The translations under genes and the position numbers were made by a program. Under the pieces are notes generated by a model. It made no database searches. It was not told the DNA's origin and saw only the letters and a list, made by a program, of their open reading frames with translations. 64,000 bases of DNA from QFOX01 sp033763655 (lineage in GTDB: Bacteria; Pseudomonadota; Alphaproteobacteria; Rickettsiales; UBA3002): contig JANRKD010000001.1 of assembly GCA_033763655.1 (NCBI GenBank), forward strand, positions 62,001 to 126,000, written 5' to 3'. This document shows positions 8,119 through 16,448 of the stretch, piece by piece. Numbering within the stretch: the stretch's first letter is position 1; the number at the start of each line of letters is the position of its first letter.

Positions 8119-8150
8119 AAAAACCCGGTCAGCAATGGCCGGGTTTTTTG
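8119..8150 (+). terminator. Rho-independent terminator of the rpsF-rpsR-rplI operon
   Basis: The stem AAACCCGG/CCGGGTTT has a ten-base loop (TCAGCAATGG) and a run of six T. It is well formed and lies about 65 bases after rplI. Confidence 0.9.
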
Positions 8151-8319
8151 TTGTCCGTTACTTATACACATCACTGGGGTACATTCACCGCACGACTCAT
8201 CCTCACATTCCCACATTTCTTATCCGGCGGTGTGGGTAACTGGAACAGTGGCATAGTCCTGCGCATGTATGTTAGTATGGTGGATGCCCACAACAAAAAA
8301 TGATGGTGAGTACCCGCCC

Positions 8320-9813
8320 ATGGCAACCGTTCTCGAACACCCCAACACCAATGCAAAAAATGATGGCACAAGCGGGGCGGCGCTGAAGGAAGCACCGAAT
8401 AATCTGGAAGCGGAGCAGGCCGTACTTGGCGCCATCCTCGCCAACAACGAAGCCCTGAACCATGTCGGCAGCAGCCTTGAAGCCGAGGATTTCTACGCCG
8501 GCATCCACCAGCGCATCTTCAAGGCCATCAAGCAGTTCAACGACAAAGGCCTCATTGCCAACCCGGTCACCCTCAAGCATCATTTCGCAGGCGCCGAAGG
8601 GGTCGAAGACCACTACCTCGCGCGGCTCGTCGGCAGCGCCACCTCCATCATCAACATCCATGATTACGCCCGCATCATCCGCGATCTGGCGATCAAGCGC
8701 CGCCTGATTGGCATCGGCGAAACCACCGTGGTCGAGGCCTTCAATCCGCAAAGCGAACATGCGGGCATTACGCTGGTCGAGATGACCGAGCAGCAATTGT
8801 TCAAGCTCGCCACCGAAGGCGACGGCGAAGGCGGCTTCAAACCCCTCAAAAATGCCGTGGTCGAAGCCTTGAACCGCACCGAAAAAGCCTTCCAGCGCTC
8901 GGGCGCGGTCGTCGGTGTCGATACAGGCTTCAAAGACATGAACCGTGTGCTGGGCGGGCTGCACCCTTCGGATCTGCTCATCCTCGCCGGACGGCCCGCC
9001 ATGGGCAAAACCGCGCTTGCCACCACCATGGCCTACAACGCCGCCAAAGCTCTTGCTAACGAGGATATGGACGCCCATGCGCGCAACGCAAAGCCGCGTT
9101 CGGTCGGGTTCTTCTCGCTTGAGATGTCGGGCGAACAGCTGGCGATGCGTCTGCTGGCCGCCGCCGGGGGCATCAGCTCGCACAAGCTCCAGCGCGGCGA
9201 TCTAACGCAGGAAGAATTCCAGCGGCTGGTCGAAAGCTCGACCGAAATGGCTAACCTGCCCTTGCATATCGACGATACTCCGGCGCTGACCATCGGTGCG
9301 CTGCGCAGCCGCGCGCGCCGCTTAAAGCGGGTGCATAATGTCGCGCTGCTGGTCATCGACTACCTGCAGCTGGTGCGCCCTTCGAGCAGCAACGGCCAGG
9401 CCAACCGCGTGCAGGAAGTTTCGGAAATCACGCAAGGGCTGAAAGCCATCGCCAAAGAACTCGACATCCCGGTGATTGCCCTGTCGCAGCTGTCGCGCGC
9501 GGTCGAGAGCCGCGACGACAAACGCCCGCAACTGGCCGATCTGCGCGAATCGGGCTCCATCGAGCAGGACGCGGATATTGTCATGTTCGTCTACCGCGAG
9601 GAATACTATATGCAGCGCACGCAGCCGCGCGAAGGCACCCCCGAACATAGCGAGTGGCAGAATAAAATGGCCGAAATCCACGGGCTGGCGGATGTCATTA
9701 TCGCCAAGCACCGTAACGGGCCGGTGGATACGGTCACGCTCCAGTTCCAGTCCGAGCTGACCCGCTTCATGGACCATGTGAAGCCCGACCACCTGCCCGA
9801 GCAATATTATTAG
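8320..9813 (+). CDS. dnaB: Replicative DNA helicase DnaB
   Basis: DnaB is the hexameric ATP-driven helicase at the replication fork. The 497-residue protein has an N-terminal DnaB domain (NNLEAEQAVLGAIL onward) and a RecA-like C domain. The Walker A motif is GRPAMGKT (residues 224-231), followed by FFSLEMSGEQLAMR, the Walker B region LLVIDYLQLV and DLRESGSIEQDADIVMFVYR. No intein interrupts it. The start at 8320 (MATVLEHP) is preceded by GGTGAG; an in-frame ATG at 8284 is possible. It follows rplI, a common order. Confidence 0.96.
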   Translation: MATVLEHPNTNAKNDGTSGAALKEAPNNLEAEQAVLGAILANNEALNHVGSSLEAEDFYAGIHQRIFKAIKQFNDKGLIANPVTLKHHFAGAEGVEDHYLARLVGSATSIINIHDYARIIRDLAIKRRLIGIGETTVVEAFNPQSEHAGITLVEMTEQQLFKLATEGDGEGGFKPLKNAVVEALNRTEKAFQRSGAVVGVDTGFKDMNRVLGGLHPSDLLILAGRPAMGKTALATTMAYNAAKALANEDMDAHARNAKPRSVGFFSLEMSGEQLAMRLLAAAGGISSHKLQRGDLTQEEFQRLVESSTEMANLPLHIDDTPALTIGALRSRARRLKRVHNVALLVIDYLQLVRPSSSNGQANRVQEVSEITQGLKAIAKELDIPVIALSQLSRAVESRDDKRPQLADLRESGSIEQDADIVMFVYREEYYMQRTQPREGTPEHSEWQNKMAEIHGLADVIIAKHRNGPVDTVTLQFQSELTRFMDHVKPDHLPEQYY

Positions 9814-10120
9814 GCACGGCTGGCGGCCAGTGAGGTCGCCGGCAGTCAGTAGCCAGTAGTCAGTAGCCAGTGAAGGAAGGAAGGAAGAAAGGAAGTAAAG
9901 CAAGGGGAGTCGCTCCCTCGCCCGCTTGCGGGAGAAGGCCGGGGTGAGGGAAGTGGCAGCAAGGCAGAGTCGAAAAGAATATGTCAGCCCCCGATCATTC
10001 TCGAACCAGGCAATTCGCTGGTAATCATAACTCGCCAGAGCCTTCAACGCCTCCATGATATTGTGCCTGTAAAGGTACATCATTTGAACAGCTCCGGTGG
10101 GAGTGAATCACGCCTGCCGA
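9814..10120. repeat. Gene-free gap with simple repeats and a dispersed palindrome
   Basis: No gene is visible here. At 9843-9896 lies a run of direct repeats built from CAGTAGCCAGTAGT, then GGAAGGAA. At 9913-9952 is a CCCTCGCCCGCTTGCGGGAG unit followed by a GGCCGGGGTGAGGG unit. That type of palindrome is common between proteobacterial genes. The rest shows nothing recognisable. Confidence 0.6.
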
Positions 10121-10462
10121 TCAACCAATGCGCTCCATCATTGCATGGGCGCTTGACGGCGTAAGAGGAACCGTGATCAATGGATTCGCCAATTGGTGTA
10201 TTATTTCTGCCAAAACCTCCTCATGGTTTATTTCATACGCAATATCTTCCCGCCCCTCGATGGCGTTTGCCCAGGCTTCCACCTCATCTGCCGTTAGCCT
10301 TCCTTCCTCATAACGCCCCAGTATACGCGCCACATCCGAACGGGTAAGGGTAAGCAACGCCACCGGCGAATCCCACGGAAACTTATTCAAATCCGAAACG
10401 ATACGGCTCACACGATCCGAGGCCTCTACCAGACTGACCAGTAATTCTGCGCGCGTTCTCAT
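10121..10462 (-). CDS. Small hypothetical protein, predicted all-helical
   Basis: A 113-residue acidic protein (RSDVARILGRYEEGRLTADEVEAWANAIEGREDI). I do not recognise a named family with certainty. The Trp-centred helical pattern resembles small proteins that often neighbour immunity-like genes. GGAG lies shortly before the ATG. It is 61 bases downstream of the frameshifted gene at 10524-10903 and probably in one operon with it. No signal peptide or membrane segment is present. Confidence 0.7.
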   Translation of the reverse strand: MRTRAELLVSLVEASDRVSRIVSDLNKFPWDSPVALLTLTRSDVARILGRYEEGRLTADEVEAWANAIEGREDIAYEINHEEVLAEIIHQLANPLITVPLTPSSAHAMMERIG

Positions 10463-10523
10463 TTTATTCTCCGGTCACAAAAATACAGGCGGCTAGCGAC
10501 GCCTTACCCGTCGCCACGCACCG

Positions 10524-10903
10524 CTACCCTTCGACAATCTCGACCGTGCCGCCCTCGCCACGGCTGACCTGCACCAGAAACAGCGCCCGCGCGGCTTTCT
10601 CGCGCACCACTTCCATCAACGGATCGCGGATGATTTCCTCCTCGGGACGGAACTCATCCACCGCATCCACCGCCGCCGCAAGTTCGCGCAGAGCCGCAGT
10701 TGTTGCCGGGTCAAAGATGATCTCTCCCACCTTCAGAAAATCATCCACGACACTATCGTCAAATAACATATTGACCGCTTCGACGAACGAAATCGTCATT
10801 CCCGGCGCATCGCCCGTGTTAAGCCAGACTCTCTTTTGATAATCCTCATCAGCGAGTTCCGTCAGGATACCCAGAACATTTTTTCTGTATATTTTTCAAT
10901 CAT
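10524..10903 (-). pseudogene. Small hypothetical protein gene with a frameshift in an A6 run
   Basis: An ATG at 10903, preceded by TGAGG, opens MIEKYTEK and then runs into TGA. Moving by one base at the A6 run (plus-strand T6 at 10879-10884) continues as NVLGILTELADEDYQKRVW and then into the open frame 10799-10524 (MTISFVEAVNMLFDDS...). One extra A would restore a protein of about 126 residues. The downstream part by itself lacks a ribosome site at 10799. It could be a real pseudogene, a sequencing error in a homopolymer, or a slippage site. I do not recognise the family. Confidence 0.7.
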
Positions 10904-11056
10904 CGAAATACCTCAGGGTCAAATTTAAATTCTTCCAGCGGAATACACGATGCCCGCCACACCGGGAAGGTGGGGGGCGAAAAACCACGTTGTGCGGCGA
11001 GGTGGCACCTGCTAGCTAAGCTTCATCCGCACGCACCACCCACCACGACCAGACAC

Positions 11057-12145
11057 ATGTATCTTACTCCCACCCTCACCGTTTCCCTGCCTGCGATTGT
11101 CGCCAACTGGCGCCTGCTTGCGCAGCGCTTCACGGGCGAGGAATGCGCCGCCGTGGTAAAGGCCGATGCCTATGGCCTCGGCGCGCTGCCGGTTTCGCAG
11201 GCGCTGGCCGCAGCGGGCTGCCACACGTTTTTTGTCGCCACGCTCGACGAAGCGCTCGAACTACGCGAGAGCCTGCCGGATGTGCGCATTCTGGTGTTCC
11301 ACGGCGTGCAGGCGGGCGAGGAATTCGCCTTCGTCGCGCATCGCCTGATTCCCGTGCTCAATTCGCTGCCGCAGATCGCGCGCTGGAAAGCCGTCGCCGC
11401 CGAGCATGTGCACGCCGTCAGCGCCCTGCATATCGACACTGCCATGGCGCGCATGGGCCTGCAGTCCGAAGAGTTTTCTGCCCTCATGGCGCGTGACCCT
11501 GCTATCCTCGATGACTGCCGCGTCGGCCTGCTGCTCAGCCATTTCGCCTGTAGCCCGGAAAGCGACCACCCCCTCAACGCCGCGCAGCTCGCCCTGTTCA
11601 GCGCCGCCCGCGCGCTGGCACCGAACATTCCTGCCAGCCTGTGCAACTCGGGCGGCATTTTTCTTGCGCCGGAATACCATTTCAACCTCGCCCGCCCCGG
11701 CTGCTCGCTGTATGGCATCGCGCCGCAGGCGCAGGGCGCAAATCCGATGGCGCAGGTCGCCACCTGGCAGGCCCCCATCCTGATGACGCGCACCCTCGCG
11801 CACGAACAAACGGTGGGCTACGGCGCGAGCCAGACCCTGCCTTCTGGCGCCCGCATCGCCACCGTCGCCAGCGGCTATGCCGACGGCTACCTGCGGCATC
11901 TGTCGGGCAAGGCAGTCGGCTATGTCGGTGACCATAAGGTTGCGCTTGTGGGCCGCGTGACCATGGACATGCTGTGCTTTGATGTCACGCAGGTGCCTGA
12001 GTCCCTGACGCAGGAAGGCGCGCCGCTTACCCTGCTGGGCGATGCGCCGGGCATCCGTGTCGATGAGGTGGCAACAGCGGCAGGCACCATCGGCTACGAA
12101 ATCCTCACCCGCATCGGCGCGCGGGTGGCGCGGATCTATGGCTGA
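11057..12145 (+). CDS. alr: Alanine racemase
   Basis: This PLP enzyme makes D-alanine for peptidoglycan. The 362-residue protein has the PLP lysine Lys35 in VVKADAYGLG and the second catalytic base Tyr255 in VGYGASQTLPSG. Other family stretches are HIDTAMARMGL, CNSGG, RPGCSLYGI and VGRVTMDMLCFDV. The ATG at 11057 (MYLTPTLTVSL) fits the family N terminus; the longer open frame adds 29 unrelated residues. The Shine-Dalgarno site is poor. Confidence 0.96.
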   Translation: MYLTPTLTVSLPAIVANWRLLAQRFTGEECAAVVKADAYGLGALPVSQALAAAGCHTFFVATLDEALELRESLPDVRILVFHGVQAGEEFAFVAHRLIPVLNSLPQIARWKAVAAEHVHAVSALHIDTAMARMGLQSEEFSALMARDPAILDDCRVGLLLSHFACSPESDHPLNAAQLALFSAARALAPNIPASLCNSGGIFLAPEYHFNLARPGCSLYGIAPQAQGANPMAQVATWQAPILMTRTLAHEQTVGYGASQTLPSGARIATVASGYADGYLRHLSGKAVGYVGDHKVALVGRVTMDMLCFDVTQVPESLTQEGAPLTLLGDAPGIRVDEVATAAGTIGYEILTRIGARVARIYG

Positions 12146-12205
12146 AACATGCCACCGGCAAACCTACCTCTGGACTCGCGCCCGACAACCCGCTAAACAC
12201 TCCCC

Positions 12206-12997
12206 ATGCGATCCATTGCCCGTTCCAATCCGCTGACTACCATCGGCCATGTTTTCATGCTCTTTCTGGCTGCGGTCGGCCGGCTGGCGCTGTTTACCGG
12301 CAGCATCCTTGCGCAGGGCCTCCGCCCGCCCTATTACCCGAAACAACTGGCGCGGATGATTATCGAAATCGGCTATTATTCGCTGCCCGTCGTCGGCATG
12401 ACCACCCTGTTCACCGGCGCGGCGCTGGCGCTGCAATCCTATTCAGGCTTTGCCGAACTCGGGGCCGAGAACTCGATTCCCCTCATCGTCGCGCTCGCCA
12501 TCACGCGGGAGCTGGGGCCGGTGATGGCCGGGTTGATGGTGGCCGGGCGCATCGGTGCCGCCTTCGCCGCCGAGATTGGCACCATGCGCGTCACCGAGCA
12601 GGTGGATGCGCTGGTCACGCTCTCGACCAACCCATTTAAATACCTGCTCTTCCCGCGCCTGCTCGCCGCGACGCTGATGCTGCCCTGCCTGGTGTTCGTC
12701 GGCGACATTATCGGCATTTTCGGCGGCTATGCGGTCAGCATCAAGGCGCTGAACTTCGCGCCCATCCCCTACATCAACAACACCTGGAATTTCCTCGCCT
12801 GGTTCGACGTGATGACCGGGCTGGTCAAAGCGGGCGTGTTCGGCTTCATCGTCGCGCTGATGGGCTGCTACCACGGCTATCACAGCAAAGGCGGCGCGCA
12901 GGGTGTGGGGGCAGCGACCACCAACGCCGTGGTTTCGGCCTCGATCCTGATTCTGCTTTCGAACTACCTGCTCACCGAACTGTTCTTTGGAATTTAG
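12206..12997 (+). CDS. mlaE: MlaE-family ABC transporter permease
   Basis: A 263-residue inner-membrane permease of the MlaE/YrbE family, which moves phospholipids between the membranes together with an MlaF-type ATPase. Visible are five or six hydrophobic segments, the family stretch AITRELGPVMAGLMVAGRIGAAFAAEIGTMRVTEQVDAL, and a C-terminal LILLSNYLLTELFFG helix. The mlaF-type gene starts three bases after its stop. The MCE-domain partner (MlaD) is not adjacent, so it must be encoded elsewhere. Confidence 0.93.
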   Translation: MRSIARSNPLTTIGHVFMLFLAAVGRLALFTGSILAQGLRPPYYPKQLARMIIEIGYYSLPVVGMTTLFTGAALALQSYSGFAELGAENSIPLIVALAITRELGPVMAGLMVAGRIGAAFAAEIGTMRVTEQVDALVTLSTNPFKYLLFPRLLAATLMLPCLVFVGDIIGIFGGYAVSIKALNFAPIPYINNTWNFLAWFDVMTGLVKAGVFGFIVALMGCYHGYHSKGGAQGVGAATTNAVVSASILILLSNYLLTELFFGI

Positions 12998-12999
12998 CG

Positions 13000-13779
13000 A
13001 TGACCGCAACGCCCAAAATCAAGCTCACCGACGTGCATAAAAAGTTCGGCAGCAAAGTGGTGCTCGATGGGGTGAATCTGCAGGTGATGCCCGGCGAGTC
13101 GCTGGTCATTATCGGCGGTTCCGGCTCGGGCAAATCGGTGACCATCAAAACCGTGCTCGGCCTCATCCGCCCGGATTCGGGCACCATCGAGGTCGATGGC
13201 GAAAACATCACCCGTTACTCCTTCAGTCAGCGAGCACCGATGCTGCAAAAAATCGGCATGCTGTTTCAGGGCGGCGCGCTGTTCGATTCGCTGCCGGTGT
13301 GGAAAAACATCACCTTCGGCGCGGCTGAACGCGGCCAGAAGCTGACCACCGCGACGGCGCGAACCCTCGCGGTTGAAAAGCTCGAAGCGGTCGGCCTGAA
13401 GGCGGAAGTGGCCGATCTGATGCCCGCCGAGCTTTCGGGCGGGATGCAGAAACGCGTCGGCCTCGCGCGGGCCATCGCCGCCAACCCCGACCTGCTGTTT
13501 TTCGACGAACCAACCACCGGGCTTGATCCCATCATGGCCGACGTGATTAACAACCTGATTGTCAGCAGCGTCAAAAAGCTGGGGTCCACCGCGGTCACCA
13601 TCACCCACGACATGGCCAGTGTGCGCAAGATCGCCAGCCGCGTGGCGATGATCTATCAGGGTAAAATTATCTGGGATGGCCCCATTTCCGACATCGACAA
13701 TTCCGGCAACCCGTATGTCGATCAGTTCATCCACGGCAAAGCCGAAGGGCCGATTACCAACGAATTTAGGCGGGCCTAG
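13000..13779 (+). CDS. mlaF: MlaF-family ABC transporter ATP-binding protein
   Basis: The ATPase partner of the preceding MlaE permease (259 residues). Walker A is GGSGSGKS (residues 39-46), the signature LSGGM (144-148) and Walker B LLFFDEPTTGLDP with Asp168/Glu169. The H-loop TITHDMASVRKIASR follows. The family's typical MLFQGGALFDSLPVWKN Q-loop is present. Transport of phospholipid across the envelope is inferred from the family. Confidence 0.93.
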   Translation: MTATPKIKLTDVHKKFGSKVVLDGVNLQVMPGESLVIIGGSGSGKSVTIKTVLGLIRPDSGTIEVDGENITRYSFSQRAPMLQKIGMLFQGGALFDSLPVWKNITFGAAERGQKLTTATARTLAVEKLEAVGLKAEVADLMPAELSGGMQKRVGLARAIAANPDLLFFDEPTTGLDPIMADVINNLIVSSVKKLGSTAVTITHDMASVRKIASRVAMIYQGKIIWDGPISDIDNSGNPYVDQFIHGKAEGPITNEFRRA

Positions 13780-13848
13780 AAGGGGCATTTGCGCACAACT
13801 TCATCGAATCTTCATGTTTCGTTAGCGCTGTGCTAGTATAGTGAGCGG

Positions 13849-16398
13849 ATGGGACAAGCTACACATTATCTTGATTATAATCAGCTCTATAGCCTTTTGC
13901 TCGACTATGATGCGGCTACACAGCGGTTAAAAATCACGTTTCAAAACCCAAATGAACATTGGGATCGCTTTCCACGCGCCGTGCTTAAGCAGCTGAATTT
14001 AGCTGAGATTGCACCAACACAGCCTTCGGCATCCCCGTCATCTAAACCAACATCCTATGGGAAAAGCGTCACGTTCTACAAGGTCAGCCGCGAATTCACC
14101 CTGCGCATGGGCGAGGAACCAATTGGCACCTACAGCATCAGTAATACGGGCACACTCACAGCAACCTACCACCGCCCACTGACGGTCGATGAAACGCGGC
14201 GCATCGGAACATTCCATGAATGTCCGCCCTACTCGCAGCGCCGCTCTGGCCTGACGTCCGAAGAGAACCAATCCCTTCTGGCCGAGGCGAAACAGGCAGT
14301 TTTTACCGATATCCATACCCATAGTTCAGGCCAAATTAGCGCCTCAGGGCTACTTGCCGTTGCCATGCGCCAAAGGCCCTATTATTACCCTATCGCACTG
14401 ATGCGTGATGCTGGCATTGATACCAGCTACAGCGCCATTCCTGAAAAACACCGCCAACAAATACCCCGTGTCCCTTTTCCTCCCCTCGAGTTGGCGGGAG
14501 TTAACTATCCCGCTCTCGTAGACGCAGCAGACTTACACGCTCTTAGCTCCGATAACCTCAAAAAGCTGGCTGCGCAGATGGCACTACCCGCCGATCATCA
14601 ATCCACATTTTCCAATCTTGAATACGATGGCAACCGCTTCCGCTACCCCTTAAGCAAGGATAGTTCTCTCACCATCGCCATCCGCAAAAAAGAGGCTGAA
14701 GAATACGCCGCCCAAGGCATCGAAACGGCCTTAACCTCGTTCGTTGGCATCGACAAACCCCAAACCCTCCGCGCCATTCATACCGCAGTAGAAGAATTAC
14801 ATGCCCATCCAAAAACACCAAACTTCGTCCAGCGCTACATGGTTGGCATTCCGCGCGGCCTTTCCTCAGAAGAAATTCAGGCGGCGCTCGAAAAAGCCAA
14901 AATATCGCTGGATAGCCCCTATATTATGGGCGTCGATATGCTGGGCTACGAAAGCGATAAGACCAAAAAATTCATCACAATGCTTGATAGCTATGCTGCA
15001 TGGGCCAACGAGCATAAGCCTGGCTCATTCATTCGTGTTCATGCAGGTGAGAATGACAAAAATCACGACAACGTAAAAGATTTTCTTAAAGTCGCGATTA
15101 AGTACCCAAACCTAAAATTCCTGGTTGGCCACGGCATCTATGGCATGGATGAGGAAACGCTCGGATTATGTAAGAAATTGGACAACCAAATCACTGTTGA
15201 ATTGAACCCCTCCTCCAACATCGCCCTCAATAATATCGACGATGTGCGTCAGCTGCCATTCGATGCACTGCTTAACAACCATATCCCTTTTGTAGTCAGT
15301 TCAGATTCCGCAGGCATGTATCAGACTGATGCGTTGCAGTTGGGGTTAAGCGCCTATTACGGCGGATTGACTCACGAGGGTTTTCAGGCAATGCGTAAGC
15401 ATCAGCAGCATTTAGTTGATCACCTGCACGACTATTCGAAATCTGCTGCCCAACCCATCCCAAACTGGGAAACCTCTGAAGGGAAAGAAGCGTGGCTGGA
15501 TGACATGACCGCACGTTTGGGAAAGGTTCCCAGCGCATCGCCGCCCCCCATCGTTACGATAGATGCCGACCACATCACCAAAAAATTGAAGACAGATCAG
15601 GTTTCTCTCATCGAATCGGGAACGCTCCCGCCCGAACTTAAAGGCAAGTATCCTGTCACCATCATCGGCGCTTCAGGGGCTAGCTGGAGGCGCCTTAGCC
15701 CAAGCCAACAGCGTGAAAATGCCATCGCCATTGATATGCTCATCCATGCACTCGGCGAGAATTGCTACATCGTACAAGGGCGCAACAAAAAAGAAGGCTT
15801 AAGCAAGGTAATTAACCAATCGCTAACAGCATCAAATAGCACGCGCAAAGAAAACGAGACCCCCGAACTCTATAATGTCGGGCTGTATATGAATCCAAGT
15901 TTTGATGACAGCCACTCCTATAAACATCTTTCCCATATGATTCACATAGAAGGCCAGCCACTTGGACTTGCCCGAGCCATCGTCGATCACACGTTCGACC
16001 ATGAAGGTGCTCTGATTGCTGTGGGGGGCGCTGCCTACACGCGCGATACTATTCATGAGGCTGACCAGCGCGGCATTCGCGATAACCATCCTGGCAACCG
16101 AAAAATGATGCTCTTACTCTCCAATACTGAAGGTGCGTCGAAGGAAAAAGCGAATAGGCTGCACCCGGATTACCAAGCAATTGATGGGCACCAACTGATC
16201 AGAAAACTGCATCATAATCGTGGCGATTTATTCCCCAAAACATTCGCATTGCGCGACCTCGATCGCTTGTATAACGAATCTGCTGCACGCGTCACAACCT
16301 ATGGTTATAACATTGCCGATTCCGCTGTAAGCGAACCGCAATTACTCGCTAGACAGCCCGTCCCAACGCCCAAATCTGCTCCAAAAATCTGGCGTTAA
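13849..16398 (+). CDS. Adenosine-deaminase-like metallohydrolase fused to a SLOG-like Rossmann domain
   Basis: An 849-residue protein with three parts. Residues 1-140 are unrecognised. Residues about 150-535 match the ADA/AMP-deaminase superfamily: His156-x-His158 (DIHTHSSGQIS), His398 with Glu401 (VHAGEND), His428 (VGHGIYG) and Asp486 (SSDSAGM) supply the expected zinc ligands and catalytic residues. Residues about 600-800 look like a SLOG nucleotide-binding fold, with IIGASGASW near 605 and IAVGGAAYT near 724-731. The gene is more AT-rich than mlaF and radA on either side, which suggests transfer. A TAGTAT -10-like box lies only ten bases before the ATG, so the message may be nearly leaderless. 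The substrate is unknown; a nucleotide-sensing or defence role is inference. Confidence 0.8.
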   Translation: MGQATHYLDYNQLYSLLLDYDAATQRLKITFQNPNEHWDRFPRAVLKQLNLAEIAPTQPSASPSSKPTSYGKSVTFYKVSREFTLRMGEEPIGTYSISNTGTLTATYHRPLTVDETRRIGTFHECPPYSQRRSGLTSEENQSLLAEAKQAVFTDIHTHSSGQISASGLLAVAMRQRPYYYPIALMRDAGIDTSYSAIPEKHRQQIPRVPFPPLELAGVNYPALVDAADLHALSSDNLKKLAAQMALPADHQSTFSNLEYDGNRFRYPLSKDSSLTIAIRKKEAEEYAAQGIETALTSFVGIDKPQTLRAIHTAVEELHAHPKTPNFVQRYMVGIPRGLSSEEIQAALEKAKISLDSPYIMGVDMLGYESDKTKKFITMLDSYAAWANEHKPGSFIRVHAGENDKNHDNVKDFLKVAIKYPNLKFLVGHGIYGMDEETLGLCKKLDNQITVELNPSSNIALNNIDDVRQLPFDALLNNHIPFVVSSDSAGMYQTDALQLGLSAYYGGLTHEGFQAMRKHQQHLVDHLHDYSKSAAQPIPNWETSEGKEAWLDDMTARLGKVPSASPPPIVTIDADHITKKLKTDQVSLIESGTLPPELKGKYPVTIIGASGASWRRLSPSQQRENAIAIDMLIHALGENCYIVQGRNKKEGLSKVINQSLTASNSTRKENETPELYNVGLYMNPSFDDSHSYKHLSHMIHIEGQPLGLARAIVDHTFDHEGALIAVGGAAYTRDTIHEADQRGIRDNHPGNRKMMLLLSNTEGASKEKANRLHPDYQAIDGHQLIRKLHHNRGDLFPKTFALRDLDRLYNESAARVTTYGYNIADSAVSEPQLLARQPVPTPKSAPKIWR

Positions 16399-16448
16399 CA
16401 ATCTACCTTAGCGGTTGCGCCGAGGCTGTCCCATGACTAGAAATAGGC

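Noticed and set aside
9843..9896. CRISPR-like array
   Set aside because: The repeats are short, tandem and without spacers; no cas genes are present anywhere in the window.
13849..16398. RADAR RdrB homologue
   Set aside because: The deaminase motifs are shared at superfamily level only, there is no RdrA-type ATPase beside it, and the SLOG-like C-terminal domain is foreign to RdrB as I know it.
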